From NCBI RefSeq assembly GCF_030866805.1, contig NZ_CP133019.1:2542001-2606000 (forward strand): a stretch of 64,000 nt of DNA, in the 5' to 3' direction. Below the pieces are notes generated by a model that worked only from the letters and a program-made list of their open reading frames with translations, had not been told where the DNA came from and made no database searches. Below, piece by piece: positions 38,166 through 45,004 of this stretch. This stretch comes from Microbacterium terrisoli (lineage in GTDB: Bacteria; Actinomycetota; Actinomycetes; Actinomycetales; Microbacteriaceae). Within the stretch, counting starts at the first letter, position 1. Each line of letters starts with the position of its first letter. Position numbers and translations under genes: made by a program.

Positions 38166-38247
38166 GCACAGCTGCGGGGATCTTCACCGACGCGCCGCAG
38201 CCGCGGCATCCCACCCCGGCGTGTCGAGAAGATCCCCGCTCGTGTGC
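38166..38247 (+). repeat. Nested palindromic element, copy 2 (downstream of the DUF559 gene)
   Basis: The outer arms 38166-38185 and 38228-38247 pair at 17 of 20 positions, with the three mismatches together. The inner arms 38188-38197 and 38217-38226 pair with one G-T. The loop core and right arm are nearly identical to copy 1 in the same direction. Confidence 0.8.
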
Positions 38248-38287
38248 ACGGGATGACGGGGCGAGACGGCGGGTGGCGGCGCGCGGC

Positions 38288-39172
38288 TCAGTCGCGGGGG
38301 CTGAGCAGGTAGCGGTTGAACGACGCCGTCTCGTCGGCGTCGGCCGGAATCTCGACACCGTCCACGGCCGTGACCGGTGCCGCCAGGCGGACGCTCGAGA
38401 CCAGCCATGCGGCATCCGCCTCGGTCAGCGCCGCAACCGGCACCGACTCATACGCGGCCGCGCGCCCCGTCGCGTGCAGATGGTCGAACAGGCTCATCTG
38501 CGTCGTGCCGTGCAGGATGCCGGTGCCCGTCGCCGGCGTCACGTAGCGGTCGCCGAACCGCAGCACGACCGACGAGGTGGGGCCTTCGAGCACGAGCCCG
38601 TCGCTCGTCACGAAGATCGCATCGTCGGCGCCTCTGCGATGCGCTTCGCGCAGCGCGGCCATGTTCATCGCATATGAGAGCGTCTTCGCGCCCAGCAGCA
38701 GCCACGGCGCCCGTTCAGCGGCGCCGGCGTCGATGCCGCGATCCAGGGTCACGACGCGGATGCCGCGGGTGCGTGCGGCCGCATGATCGGGAGAGAGGGA
38801 TGCCGTGACCCACGCGGTGGGTGCCGGCCCCTGCTCCACTCCGCGGCTGAGGATCAGCTTGATCGCCCCCTCGCCCGGGCCGCATTCGGCGGCAGCACGG
38901 GTGACGGCCTGTCGCCACTGGCGCAGGTTCGGTGCGGGCAGATCGCACAGCCGGGCGGAATGGGCCAGACGCTCGAGGTGCGCGGTTGCCTCCTGCGGGT
39001 GACCGCCGACGACGCCGATCGTCTCGAAGATGCCGTCGCCGCGCTGCGTGCTCAGCTCGCCGACGCTCAGCGCCGGAGCGGACGAATCCACTGCTTGGAA
39101 CGTGGCGGCGAAGTCCTCGCGGTCATCCTGGACGGGTGCCGGATCGATCAGCAGGGCGAAGTGTGCGGCCAT
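38288..39172 (-). CDS. pabC: Aminotransferase class IV (aminodeoxychorismate lyase PabC-like)
   Basis: This 294-residue PLP enzyme has the catalytic lysine in GAKTLSYAMN (K163). The early RGDGIFETIGV, VLEGPTSSVVLRF and GILHGTTQMSL motifs are those of the class IV fold. It most resembles aminodeoxychorismate lyase, which yields p-aminobenzoate for folate, though D-amino-acid or branched-chain transaminases share the fold. It stands alone with TAGGCT six bases before the ATG (leaderless). Confidence 0.85.
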   Translation of the reverse strand: MAAHFALLIDPAPVQDDREDFAATFQAVDSSAPALSVGELSTQRGDGIFETIGVVGGHPQEATAHLERLAHSARLCDLPAPNLRQWRQAVTRAAAECGPGEGAIKLILSRGVEQGPAPTAWVTASLSPDHAAARTRGIRVVTLDRGIDAGAAERAPWLLLGAKTLSYAMNMAALREAHRRGADDAIFVTSDGLVLEGPTSSVVLRFGDRYVTPATGTGILHGTTQMSLFDHLHATGRAAAYESVPVAALTEADAAWLVSSVRLAAPVTAVDGVEIPADADETASFNRYLLSPRD

Positions 39173-39178
39173 GCGTCG

Positions 39179-39184
39179 AGCCTA
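39179..39184 (-). promoter_or_regulatory. -10 box (TAGGCT) of leaderless pabC
   Basis: TAGGCT on the minus strand ends six bases before the ATG at 39172. Confidence 0.5.
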
Positions 39185-39246
39185 TTGCGTACGAACCTGC
39201 CGGCCGTTGCGGGCGGTCCGGGGAATAGCCGATCCGATACGTCGGT

Positions 39247-39252
39247 TACACT
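39247..39252 (+). promoter_or_regulatory. -10 box (TACACT) of a putative non-coding RNA
   Basis: TACACT points toward the structured region that begins at 39259, six bases downstream, exactly where transcription should start. No convincing -35 box is seen. Confidence 0.45.
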
Positions 39253-39258
39253 GGATCG

Positions 39259-39400
39259 GCCGGGCCGCAGTAACCCCGGGCTCCATCTTCTGCCGCTTCG
39301 AGCGGCCTCGCGCCGAGAGGCGTTCTGCGGCCCGGCGCTTCTGTGCCCGGGCGCATGCCCGGCAGCGCGCCGGTCACGCCCAGCCGGGCGCCCCGGTTGC
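39259..39400 (+). ncRNA. Putative structured non-coding RNA of unknown family
   Basis: No plausible gene lies in this 239-base gap, yet the plus strand is strongly self-complementary. A perfect 12-bp stem (39259-39270 with 39325-39336) encloses two hairpins, one closed by GCCGC/GCGGC around TTCGA and one by GCCTC/GAGGC. A hairpin of about 20 bases then follows near 39343-39363, and a GC-rich one (GCGCCGG with CCGGGCGC, 39367-39392) could end the transcript. The next plus-strand gene is 1.7 kb away, so this is not an obvious riboswitch. It fits none of the 6C, SRP, tmRNA or RNase P patterns that I know. Confidence 0.45.
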
Positions 39401-39411
39401 CGTATTCCTCG

Positions 39412-40050
39412 TCAGGTCAGCGACTCGCGGCGCCACAAGCCGGCGCTGGCCGACAAGTCGCCGGCATAGGTCGACAGCCGCAGCGCACGGGTCGTCAGCG
39501 CGCTCGCCCGCTCGGGCTCGGTCGGCTCGTAATCGTCGGCGACGTGGGTGGCACCGGATGCCTCGACCCGACAGAACGCGGCCGCACGCTCGAGCGCCAC
39601 GGCGAAGTCGCCTGCGAACGCCCCACGCATGATGCGGTCCACCAGCGCGACCAGCTCGTCGGGGGCCGCGGGCACCGGCGCGCCGGCGACGACGGGGTCG
39701 ACAGAGGCGATCTCGACGCGCCCGCGCTCGTACAGCAGCGCCGCGGTGTGCGGGTCGTCGTGGATCATCAGCTGCAGCAGGTACAGCCGCCACAGCGCGC
39801 CCGGCAGCGATCGCGCCGGTGCCTGCGACCACAGCTCGGCGATGTCGTCGATGCCGTGCGTGCTCGTGAACGTCACCAGCCGCTCGACCGTCTCGCTGTC
39901 GGGGTCGGCCCGCACCCGCGACAGCAGCGCCGCCGCGGTCGAATGGGCGGCCCTCGTCTTGTCTGCGGGGTCGTGCGCACCGAACAGCCGATCGAGCTCG
40001 CCGGTCGCCCGGCGCACCGGCTTATGGAAGTCTCGTCCTGCGTCCGTCAC
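39412..40050 (-). CDS. Conserved-looking protein of unknown function
   Basis: This 212-residue soluble, mostly helical protein starts with a GTG (DFHKPVRRATGELDRLFGAH) that lies six bases from TAGCCT in leaderless geometry. No catalytic motif or domain is recognised. It has even actinobacterial codon usage, so it is a real gene. Its 3' end converges on the putative RNA at 39259-39400. Confidence 0.7.
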   Translation of the reverse strand: MTDAGRDFHKPVRRATGELDRLFGAHDPADKTRAAHSTAAALLSRVRADPDSETVERLVTFTSTHGIDDIAELWSQAPARSLPGALWRLYLLQLMIHDDPHTAALLYERGRVEIASVDPVVAGAPVPAAPDELVALVDRIMRGAFAGDFAVALERAAAFCRVEASGATHVADDYEPTEPERASALTTRALRLSTYAGDLSASAGLWRRESLT

Positions 40051-40056
40051 CCGACA

Positions 40057-40062
40057 AGGCTA
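40057..40062 (-). promoter_or_regulatory. -10 box (TAGCCT) upstream of the GTG at 40050
   Basis: TAGCCT on the minus strand is six bases from the GTG start, in leaderless geometry. Confidence 0.45.
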
Positions 40063-40134
40063 CCTGGGACCCTGGGCCCGCGCCCGGCACCCGGGGCCCG
40101 CGCCCCGCGAGCCGCCCGAACCTACGCGCGGCGG

Positions 40135-40545
40135 TCACGCCGTCCCGTTGATGCGCACGAGGTTGCCCGCCGGGTCACGGAACGCGCAGTCGCGCGGACC
40201 CCACGGCTGGTCCATGGGCTCCTGCAGCACCTCGGCGCCCGTGGCGCGGATGCGCTCGAAGGCGGCGTCGAGGTCGCTGGTGGCGAACACGACCGGGCCC
40301 GGGCCTGCACCTTTGGCGATCAGTCGCGCCAGAGCGTCGGCGTCGTCGGGAGAGCGTCCGGCGCCGGGAGCCGAGAGCACGAGGACGACGCCGGGCTGGT
40401 CGGGGATCCCCATGCTCAGCCAGCGCCACCCGTTGCCCGACACGTCGTTGAGCACGACCAGCCCCAGCGCGTCGCGATAGAACGCGAGGGCGGCGTCGAC
40501 GTCGTCGACGGTCAGCGGGAAGTATCCGAACCTGATGTCTGTCAT
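40135..40545 (-). CDS. VOC/glyoxalase-family protein
   Basis: This 136-residue vicinal-oxygen-chelate protein has two beta-alpha-beta-beta-beta modules: FPLTVDDVDAALAFYRDALGL in the first and FATSDLDAAFERIRATGAEV in the second. It ends with RDCAFRDPAGNLVRI. The usual His/Glu metal ligands are not all evident, so the activity is uncertain (glyoxalase, bleomycin-resistance-like or dioxygenase-like). It is followed on the same strand by nothing related and preceded by an AraC gene that probably regulates it. Confidence 0.85.
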   Translation of the reverse strand: MTDIRFGYFPLTVDDVDAALAFYRDALGLVVLNDVSGNGWRWLSMGIPDQPGVVLVLSAPGAGRSPDDADALARLIAKGAGPGPVVFATSDLDAAFERIRATGAEVLQEPMDQPWGPRDCAFRDPAGNLVRINGTA

Positions 40546-40552
40546 GACCTCG

Positions 40553-40558
40553 ACGCTA
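40553..40558 (-). promoter_or_regulatory. -10 box (TAGCGT) of the VOC gene
   Basis: TAGCGT on the minus strand ends seven bases before the ATG at 40545, in leaderless geometry. Confidence 0.45.
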
Positions 40559-40616
40559 AGCCGTGGCATCCCGCCGCGCTTCTCGAATCCTGCTCGCTTG
40601 ATCCCGGCAGCGGCTC

Positions 40617-41024
40617 TCACACGTAGCGGGTGGGGCGCGTGAGCACACGGGCGAAGCACTCCGGCAGTGCCTCGGCATCGTCGTGCGGACGGTTGCGATA
40701 GGCGCTCGGACTCTCGCCGACGATCTCGCTGAACGTCGAGCTGAAGGATCCGAGCGAGGTCGCCCCCACGGCGGTGCACGCATCCGTGACCGACACACCC
40801 GAGCGCAGCAGCGCCATGGCCCGCTCGATGCGCCGGGTCATCAGATAGGCGTACGGAGTCTCGCCGTAGGCCGTCTTGAACTCGCGGGAGAAGTGCGCAG
40901 GCGACATGAACGCGTGGGCGGCCATGGTGGGCACGTCCAGCGGTTCGGCATACGCACGATCCATCAGGTCTCGCGCGCGCCGCAAGTGCGCGAGGGTCTC
41001 TGGCGTCTGAGGGGTGGATGCCAC
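40617..41024 (-). CDS. AraC-family regulator (DNA-binding domain only)
   Basis: This 135-residue protein consists of little more than the two AraC helix-turn-helix units: LDVPTMAAHAFMSPAHFSRE FKTAYG and VSVTDACTAVGATSLGSFSS then FSEIVGESPSAYRNR. There is no ligand-binding domain. It probably controls the VOC gene 71 bases downstream. The start is a GTG with TAGGGT six bases before it (41031-41036), back to back with the promoter of the divergent gene at 41065. Confidence 0.88.
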   Translation of the reverse strand: MASTPQTPETLAHLRRARDLMDRAYAEPLDVPTMAAHAFMSPAHFSREFKTAYGETPYAYLMTRRIERAMALLRSGVSVTDACTAVGATSLGSFSSTFSEIVGESPSAYRNRPHDDAEALPECFARVLTRPTRYV

Positions 41025-41052
41025 GGCCCGACCCTACTCGAACGCATCGCAC

Positions 41053-41058
41053 TACGCT
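41053..41058 (+). promoter_or_regulatory. -10 box (TACGCT) of the NAD(P)-binding fusion gene
   Basis: TACGCT ends six bases before ATG 41065. The divergent araC-type gene has TAGGGT at 41036-41031 on the other strand, so two leaderless promoters share a gap of 40 bases. Confidence 0.5.
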
Positions 41059-41064
41059 CGGACC

Positions 41065-42318
41065 ATGGCTGAGAGCAGACCACAGCGCAGACCACAGCGC
41101 ACACCACAGCGCATCGCGATCGCCGGGGGCACCGGCACCGTCGGACGCTTCGTCACCGAACTCGTGCGCGCGCACGGACACGAACCGGTCGTGCTGTCGC
41201 GTTCGACCGGCGTCGACCTCGTCGCGGGCGACGGCCTGCAGGCCGTGCTGCGCGGTGTGGACACCCTGATCGATGTCAGCGGACCGGCGACGATGTCGGC
41301 TGCGGCATCCATCCGTGGCTTCCAGGCGATCACCGGCAATCTGCTGCGCGCCGAGCAGGCGGCGGGCGTGCGCCATCACATCGCCCTGTCGATCGTCGGC
41401 ATCGACACCGTCGAGAAGGGATACGGCTACTACCAGGGCAAGCAGGCGCAGGAACGACTGGTGACAGCCGGTCCGGTGCCGTGGACCATCCTGCGAGCGA
41501 CGCAGTTCCACGAGTTCGCGCGGCAGATGTTCACGCGCGCCAAGCTCGGCCCGTTCGTTCTCGTTCCGACCATGCGCTCGCAGCCAATCGCCGCGAGCGA
41601 GGTGGCTGCGCGCCTGGTCGAGCTGGCCGAGGGCGCACCACAGGGCAGAGTCGGGGATCTCGCCGGTCCCCGCGTGGAACGCATGGCCGATCTCGCGCGC
41701 CGTTACGGGCGCGCTGCGGGAGTACCAGGCCGTGTGGTCGAGCTGTCGATGCCCGGTCGGGGCGGCACGCAGATGCGAAACGGGAGCCTGCTGGCACCCG
41801 TCGATGCACAGATCGCGGGGCCGGACTTCACGACCTGGCTCATCGAGCAGACCGGCTCGGACGGCATCGTCCAGGCATCGCAGGCGCATCGGATCGCCGG
41901 CATCTCGATCGTCCGCGAGCCGCTTCCCACGCCGCCCGAGCCGAGCCTGACGAACGCACGTGAGCTGATCGCCGGCCTGCAGCGCGCGGGCATGCCCATC
42001 TCACTGACGATCGAGGGAGAGCCTCGCCCGCTCGCACCGACGATCGATGCCGCCGCCTTCGAGGCCCTGCAGGAGGGCGCCGCACTCGTGCTGACCCGCA
42101 CACGCGGGGTGGATGCCACGGCCTGCGTGCGCTACCTTTCGGGCGCCGTCGAAGTCGAGGTCACGCACGGGCCCGCTCGGCTGACCGCCCCGGGGCGGGT
42201 CGTGGCGGGCCTGGACCGCAGCCGCTCCGAGGTGCGGCGGCTGGGAGGGGCGACCAGTGTCGATGCGCGCGATGACGGCGCGTTCCGCGTGACGGCGACG
42301 ATCCCGACGCCGCAGTGA
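41065..42318 (+). CDS. NmrA-like NAD(P)-binding domain fused to a degenerate histidine-kinase ATPase domain
   Basis: This 417-residue protein has an N-terminal atypical SDR/NmrA domain (RIAIAGGTGTVGRFVTELVR, SGPATMSAA, YYQGKQAQERLV, then the usual family end AGPDFTTWL). From about 294 it continues as a DesK/NarX-type kinase CA domain: SLTNARELIAGLQRAG, ISLTIEGEPRPL, the N-box region AFEALQEGAALVL, and LGGATSVDARDDGAFRVTAT at the end. The N-box asparagine and the G1 aspartate-glycine motif are lost, so it should not bind ATP normally. Codons 5-16 are three RPQR-like repeats (41077-41112). A fragment of the same kinase domain recurs at 44872. Confidence 0.75.
   Translation: MAESRPQRRPQRTPQRIAIAGGTGTVGRFVTELVRAHGHEPVVLSRSTGVDLVAGDGLQAVLRGVDTLIDVSGPATMSAAASIRGFQAITGNLLRAEQAAGVRHHIALSIVGIDTVEKGYGYYQGKQAQERLVTAGPVPWTILRATQFHEFARQMFTRAKLGPFVLVPTMRSQPIAASEVAARLVELAEGAPQGRVGDLAGPRVERMADLARRYGRAAGVPGRVVELSMPGRGGTQMRNGSLLAPVDAQIAGPDFTTWLIEQTGSDGIVQASQAHRIAGISIVREPLPTPPEPSLTNARELIAGLQRAGMPISLTIEGEPRPLAPTIDAAAFEALQEGAALVLTRTRGVDATACVRYLSGAVEVEVTHGPARLTAPGRVVAGLDRSRSEVRRLGGATSVDARDDGAFRVTATIPTPQ
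41077..41112 (+). repeat. Three 12-base tandem repeats inside the fusion gene
   Basis: AGACCACAGCGC occurs twice, and a third copy differs by one base. In frame it encodes repeated R/T-P-Q-R. Confidence 0.85.
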
Positions 42319-42388
42319 GCGCAGCAGTGGGGCCGACCGTGCCCCGGTGTCGTCGATGACGGCGTGAGCAAAGTAGGCTGTATCCCAC

Positions 42389-42461
42389 GGGCCTGTAGCT
42401 CAGTTGGCAGAGCATCGGACTTTTAATCCGCGGGTCGAGGGTTCGAGCCCCTCCGGGCCCA
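42389..42461 (+). tRNA. tRNA-Lys (anticodon UUU)
   Basis: A cloverleaf forms with acceptor GGGCCTG/CGGGCCC (one G-T), D-arm GCTC/GAGC, anticodon loop CTTTTAA (TTT), T-arm GAGGG/CCCTC and loop TTCGAGC. CCA is not encoded (ACCCC follows). The next 223 bases hold no recognisable gene. Confidence 0.95.
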
Positions 42462-42684
42462 CCCCATCGCTTCAGCTCGAGAGCGAACGTGCGGCCACGC
42501 CGTCGCGACGCGGCATCGTCTGACTCGGCGTGACCGTGCGGATCATCGTCAACGGCGCAGCACGTGCCGGCCTGACGGGGCGAAGACTCAGTCGACGTGC
42601 CCGAGCACACGCAAGTGGCATCCGCATCCAGCCGACCGTCAAGGCCAACGCGTGACGGAGAATCGACCAGTCATCCAGGCACGA

Positions 42685-44115
42685 TTACCTGGCGGCCATA
42701 CCTGTGGCCGGGCTGCTACCGGGGACATTCGCCCACGCGATATAGCTGCCGTCGAGTTCGGCGACGTCATACCCGGCACGGCGCAGCGCACTCGCAGTGA
42801 CGCTGTTGCGCACCCCGCTGCGACAGTATGTGACGATCGTGCCCGCATTCGGCGCAGGCAGCTCGTCAAGATTCCACATTATGCGGCCCGCGGAGAGCCG
42901 TTCAGCGCCCGGCAGATGACCGGCAGAGTACTCGGTCGAGTTGCGAACGTCGAGCAACAGTGCACGCTCGTATGCGGATAGCTCCTCCGGGTGGACCAGC
43001 TTCGGCTCGACGAGGTCAAGGTCATCGAGCGAGCTGATATAGCCGCTTACCGTGTCGATGCCGACGCGGATCAGGTGATCACGAATGTCCTCCGCCGCTG
43101 CGCGCGACGCGGCGAGCAGCACAAGAGGGCGCTCCTCAACCTCGGGATCGATGACCCACGCGCCGTAGCTTGCGGCCTTGCCGGGACCGGGGATGTTCAG
43201 CGACGACGGCACGGTGCCGGCGTGCACCTGGCTGTGATGACGGGTGTCGACGACGATGAGCGTGTCGTGCTCGACGCCGGAACGCACCTCATCTGCCGTG
43301 TACTCGACCAGGGCAGCAGGCGGGCCGGCCACGGCAGGCCCGACCTGATTCTGCCGCTTCATGCGGGCGAAGTACGCGTGGGCATCGGGTTGGCCGTCCA
43401 GCAGTTCCTCGATGAATCCCTCTTCGTCGCCGTCCTGCAGATGTCTGCTCCACCAGGAGAAGTGCCGCTCATAGCCGACCGTCGATGACGGCACCGCCCC
43501 CAGCGCTTTGCCGCATGCGGAACCCGAGCCGTGCGCCGGAAGCACCTGCACGTAGTCAGGGAGGGTGAGGAAACGATCGCGCAGGCTGGCGAACAGGTCT
43601 TTGGCGCTGGCGAATCGGGTGTCGACGGAGCCGACGACCTCATCGAGCAGGTCCGGGCGGCCGAGGTCGCCGACGAAGACGAAGTCGCCTGTCAAGATGA
43701 ACCCCGGCTGCGTCGACTGCGCCCCGTCGGTCACCAGGAATGACAGGTGCTCGGGGGTGTGACCCGGGGTGTGCACCGCCTCGACCGCGATGTTGCCGAT
43801 CGCGATCCGGTGACCATGCTTCATTCGCACGGCCGCGTCGAAGCCGCTGCCGTAGAGCCAGTCCGGCCCGCCCTCGTCGGACACATACATCTGCGCCCGG
43901 GTCCTGGCGGCCAGCTCCCGCGTGCCAGAGAGGAAGTCGGCATGGATGTGCGTCTCCGTGACGGCGACGATTCGCATCCCGTTCTTCTCTGCGATCTCGA
44001 GATAGACGTCTGTGTCGCGACGGGGATCGACGACGATTGCGTCGCCAGTGGCTTGGCAGCCGATGATGTAGCTCGCCTGTGCGAGATCCTCATCGTAGAT
44101 GCGGTCCAGAAGCAT
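42685..44115 (-). CDS. cstB: CstB-like persulfide dioxygenase/sulfurtransferase (MBL plus two rhodanese domains)
   Basis: This 476-residue protein has a metallo-beta-lactamase domain (THIHADFLSG with H56, H58, D60; VHTPGHTPEHLSF; TGDFVFVGDLGRPD; LPAHGSGSACG), as in ETHE1-type persulfide dioxygenases. A first rhodanese domain lacks its cysteine (VLLAASRAAAEDI), and a second has the active cysteine in TYCRSGVRNS (about C431). This order matches CstB, which converts persulfides to thiosulfate. A CstR-like repressor is divergent and two operator dyads lie between, supporting a role in sulfide/persulfide detoxification. Confidence 0.85.
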   Translation of the reverse strand: MLLDRIYDEDLAQASYIIGCQATGDAIVVDPRRDTDVYLEIAEKNGMRIVAVTETHIHADFLSGTRELAARTRAQMYVSDEGGPDWLYGSGFDAAVRMKHGHRIAIGNIAVEAVHTPGHTPEHLSFLVTDGAQSTQPGFILTGDFVFVGDLGRPDLLDEVVGSVDTRFASAKDLFASLRDRFLTLPDYVQVLPAHGSGSACGKALGAVPSSTVGYERHFSWWSRHLQDGDEEGFIEELLDGQPDAHAYFARMKRQNQVGPAVAGPPAALVEYTADEVRSGVEHDTLIVVDTRHHSQVHAGTVPSSLNIPGPGKAASYGAWVIDPEVEERPLVLLAASRAAAEDIRDHLIRVGIDTVSGYISSLDDLDLVEPKLVHPEELSAYERALLLDVRNSTEYSAGHLPGAERLSAGRIMWNLDELPAPNAGTIVTYCRSGVRNSVTASALRRAGYDVAELDGSYIAWANVPGSSPATGMAAR

Positions 44116-44214
44116 GATCAGGTTCTTTCTTGTAGTGCGGCGGCTTCCAGAAGCTCCAAGCCGCTGCCCGTCGTCATCAGCATTTCCTGGGATCTCGGTT
44201 CTCTAGCGCCCGAA

Positions 44215-44388
44215 CTAGCGAGCGAAGAGCCCGGGGCGCGCAGCGTCGGCTGCGTCGACCTCCGACTGGGAGTGTTTCCCGTTGCACCACTGCGCAGCGG
44301 GAACGCTCTGCCTAACCGACGCGACGTGTTGTCCGCACCCTGCCCAGGTCGTCTTGCCGCACGTGCGACAGGTCACTGCTCGACACAC
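44215..44388 (-). CDS. 57-residue cysteine-rich (zinc-ribbon-like) small protein in the cst operon
   Basis: The frame begins with GTG 44388 behind a strong GGAGG (five bases away) and reads MCRAVTCRTCGKTTWAGCGQ, later VPAAQWCNGKH, and ends with TAG at 44217-44215. It has C-x2-C, then C-G-Q-H and a further C-x4-H, a compact metal-binding or thiol-rich pattern of a kind found in small uncharacterised actinobacterial proteins. It lies 99 bases before cstB on the same strand and behind the same operators, so it is probably the first gene of the persulfide operon. Confidence 0.65.
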   Translation of the reverse strand: MCRAVTCRTCGKTTWAGCGQHVASVRQSVPAAQWCNGKHSQSEVDAADAARPGLFAR

Positions 44389-44428
44389 ACCGGCCTCCTT
44401 CTCTCACAACATCAGATCGTTCTCAGAA

Positions 44429-44444
44429 ATACCCCTAGGAGTAT
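44429..44444. promoter_or_regulatory. CstR/CsoR-type operator dyad 1
   Basis: ATACCCCTAGGAGTAT is a near-perfect dyad with the C-run/G-run form typical of CsoR/CstR operators. Its centre is 35 bases from that of dyad 2. It lies between the two divergent genes that start at 44388 and 44517. Confidence 0.75.
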
Positions 44445-44463
44445 TGTGTTCTGTCTGGTCAGC

Positions 44464-44479
44464 ATACTCCCTGGGGTAT
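44464..44479. promoter_or_regulatory. CstR/CsoR-type operator dyad 2
   Basis: ATACTCCCTGGGGTAT is the second 16-base dyad. The first and last five bases match those of dyad 1. It is placed to control the cstR-like gene itself. Confidence 0.75.
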
Positions 44480-44516
44480 CATGAGTGTCAAATCGACCTG
44501 TTGGAGGAATCCAGTC

Positions 44517-44825
44517 ATGACTCTCGAACCGCCTCGCGAGCACAACAGCAGTGAGCCTGACGCCGAGCACAGCGCCGAGGCCAAACGGAAAATCGTCAAT
44601 CGGCTACGCCGCGCTCATGGGCAACTCGCCGCAGTCATCTCGGCGGTCGAACATGATCACCACTGTCGCGATGTCGTCCAACAGCTGGCCGCAGTGTCAA
44701 AAGCGATCGATCGCGCGGGTTACCTGGTGATATCCACCGCACTGCAGGAGTGCCTGAGCGATCCCGACGCGCCAGACGCTGCAACCCCTCGAGAACTGGA
44801 AAGGCTCTTCCTCAGCCTCGCTTGA
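44517..44825 (+). CDS. cstR: CstR-like persulfide-sensing repressor (CsoR/DUF156 family)
   Basis: This 102-residue helical protein has the CsoR family core KRKIVNRLRRAHGQLAAVIS. Its two cysteines are C50 (DHHCRDVV) and C79 (TALQECL), 29 residues apart as in CsoR and CstR. The position of the copper-binding histidine of CsoR holds an alanine (A75), so copper sensing is unlikely and persulfide sensing fits better. GGAGG precedes ATG. It is divergent from the small Cys-rich gene and cstB, over two matching operators. Confidence 0.85.
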   Translation: MTLEPPREHNSSEPDAEHSAEAKRKIVNRLRRAHGQLAAVISAVEHDHHCRDVVQQLAAVSKAIDRAGYLVISTALQECLSDPDAPDAATPRELERLFLSLA

Positions 44826-44871
44826 CCGGACCCCGTGAGAACGCGGACGTGTCCGGATTGCAGGGCGCGAG

Positions 44872-44949
44872 ATCGATGCCACCGCCTTCCAGGCGCTGCA
44901 AGAGGGCGCAGCGCTCGTGCTCACCCGCACACGCGGAGTGGATGCCACG
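44872..44949 (+). pseudogene. Fragment of a histidine-kinase CA domain, second copy
   Basis: The 26 codons from IDATAFQALQEGAALVLTRT onward match the segment IDAAAFEALQEGAALVLTRT of the fusion gene (42044 on) at all but two or three positions, and the DNA match is also high. Nothing on either side continues the domain, and the frame runs into unrelated sequence. It is a decayed duplicate. Confidence 0.75.
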
Positions 44950-45004
44950 GTATTGGGTTTAGACCGCCGACAGGTACCGCACAGCTTGGACGGCTCCTGC
45001 GTGA

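Noticed and set aside
38166..38247. The palindromes around the DUF559 gene as ordinary terminators
   Set aside because: They are 82 bases with nested stems, lack T-tracts, occur on both sides in the same orientation, and copy 1 lies upstream of the gene. Termination could still be a side effect.
39259..39336. The pabC-side structure as an SRP (4.5S) RNA or a tRNA
   Set aside because: No GGAAG-type SRP apical motif and no tRNA T-loop or 7-bp acceptor layout. The long 12-bp stem with two hairpins fits neither.
42161..42610. A minus-strand frame containing WGGPGGARTLDPRIKSPM
   Set aside because: This string is the reverse-complement translation of the tRNA-Lys gene, a well-known annotation artefact.
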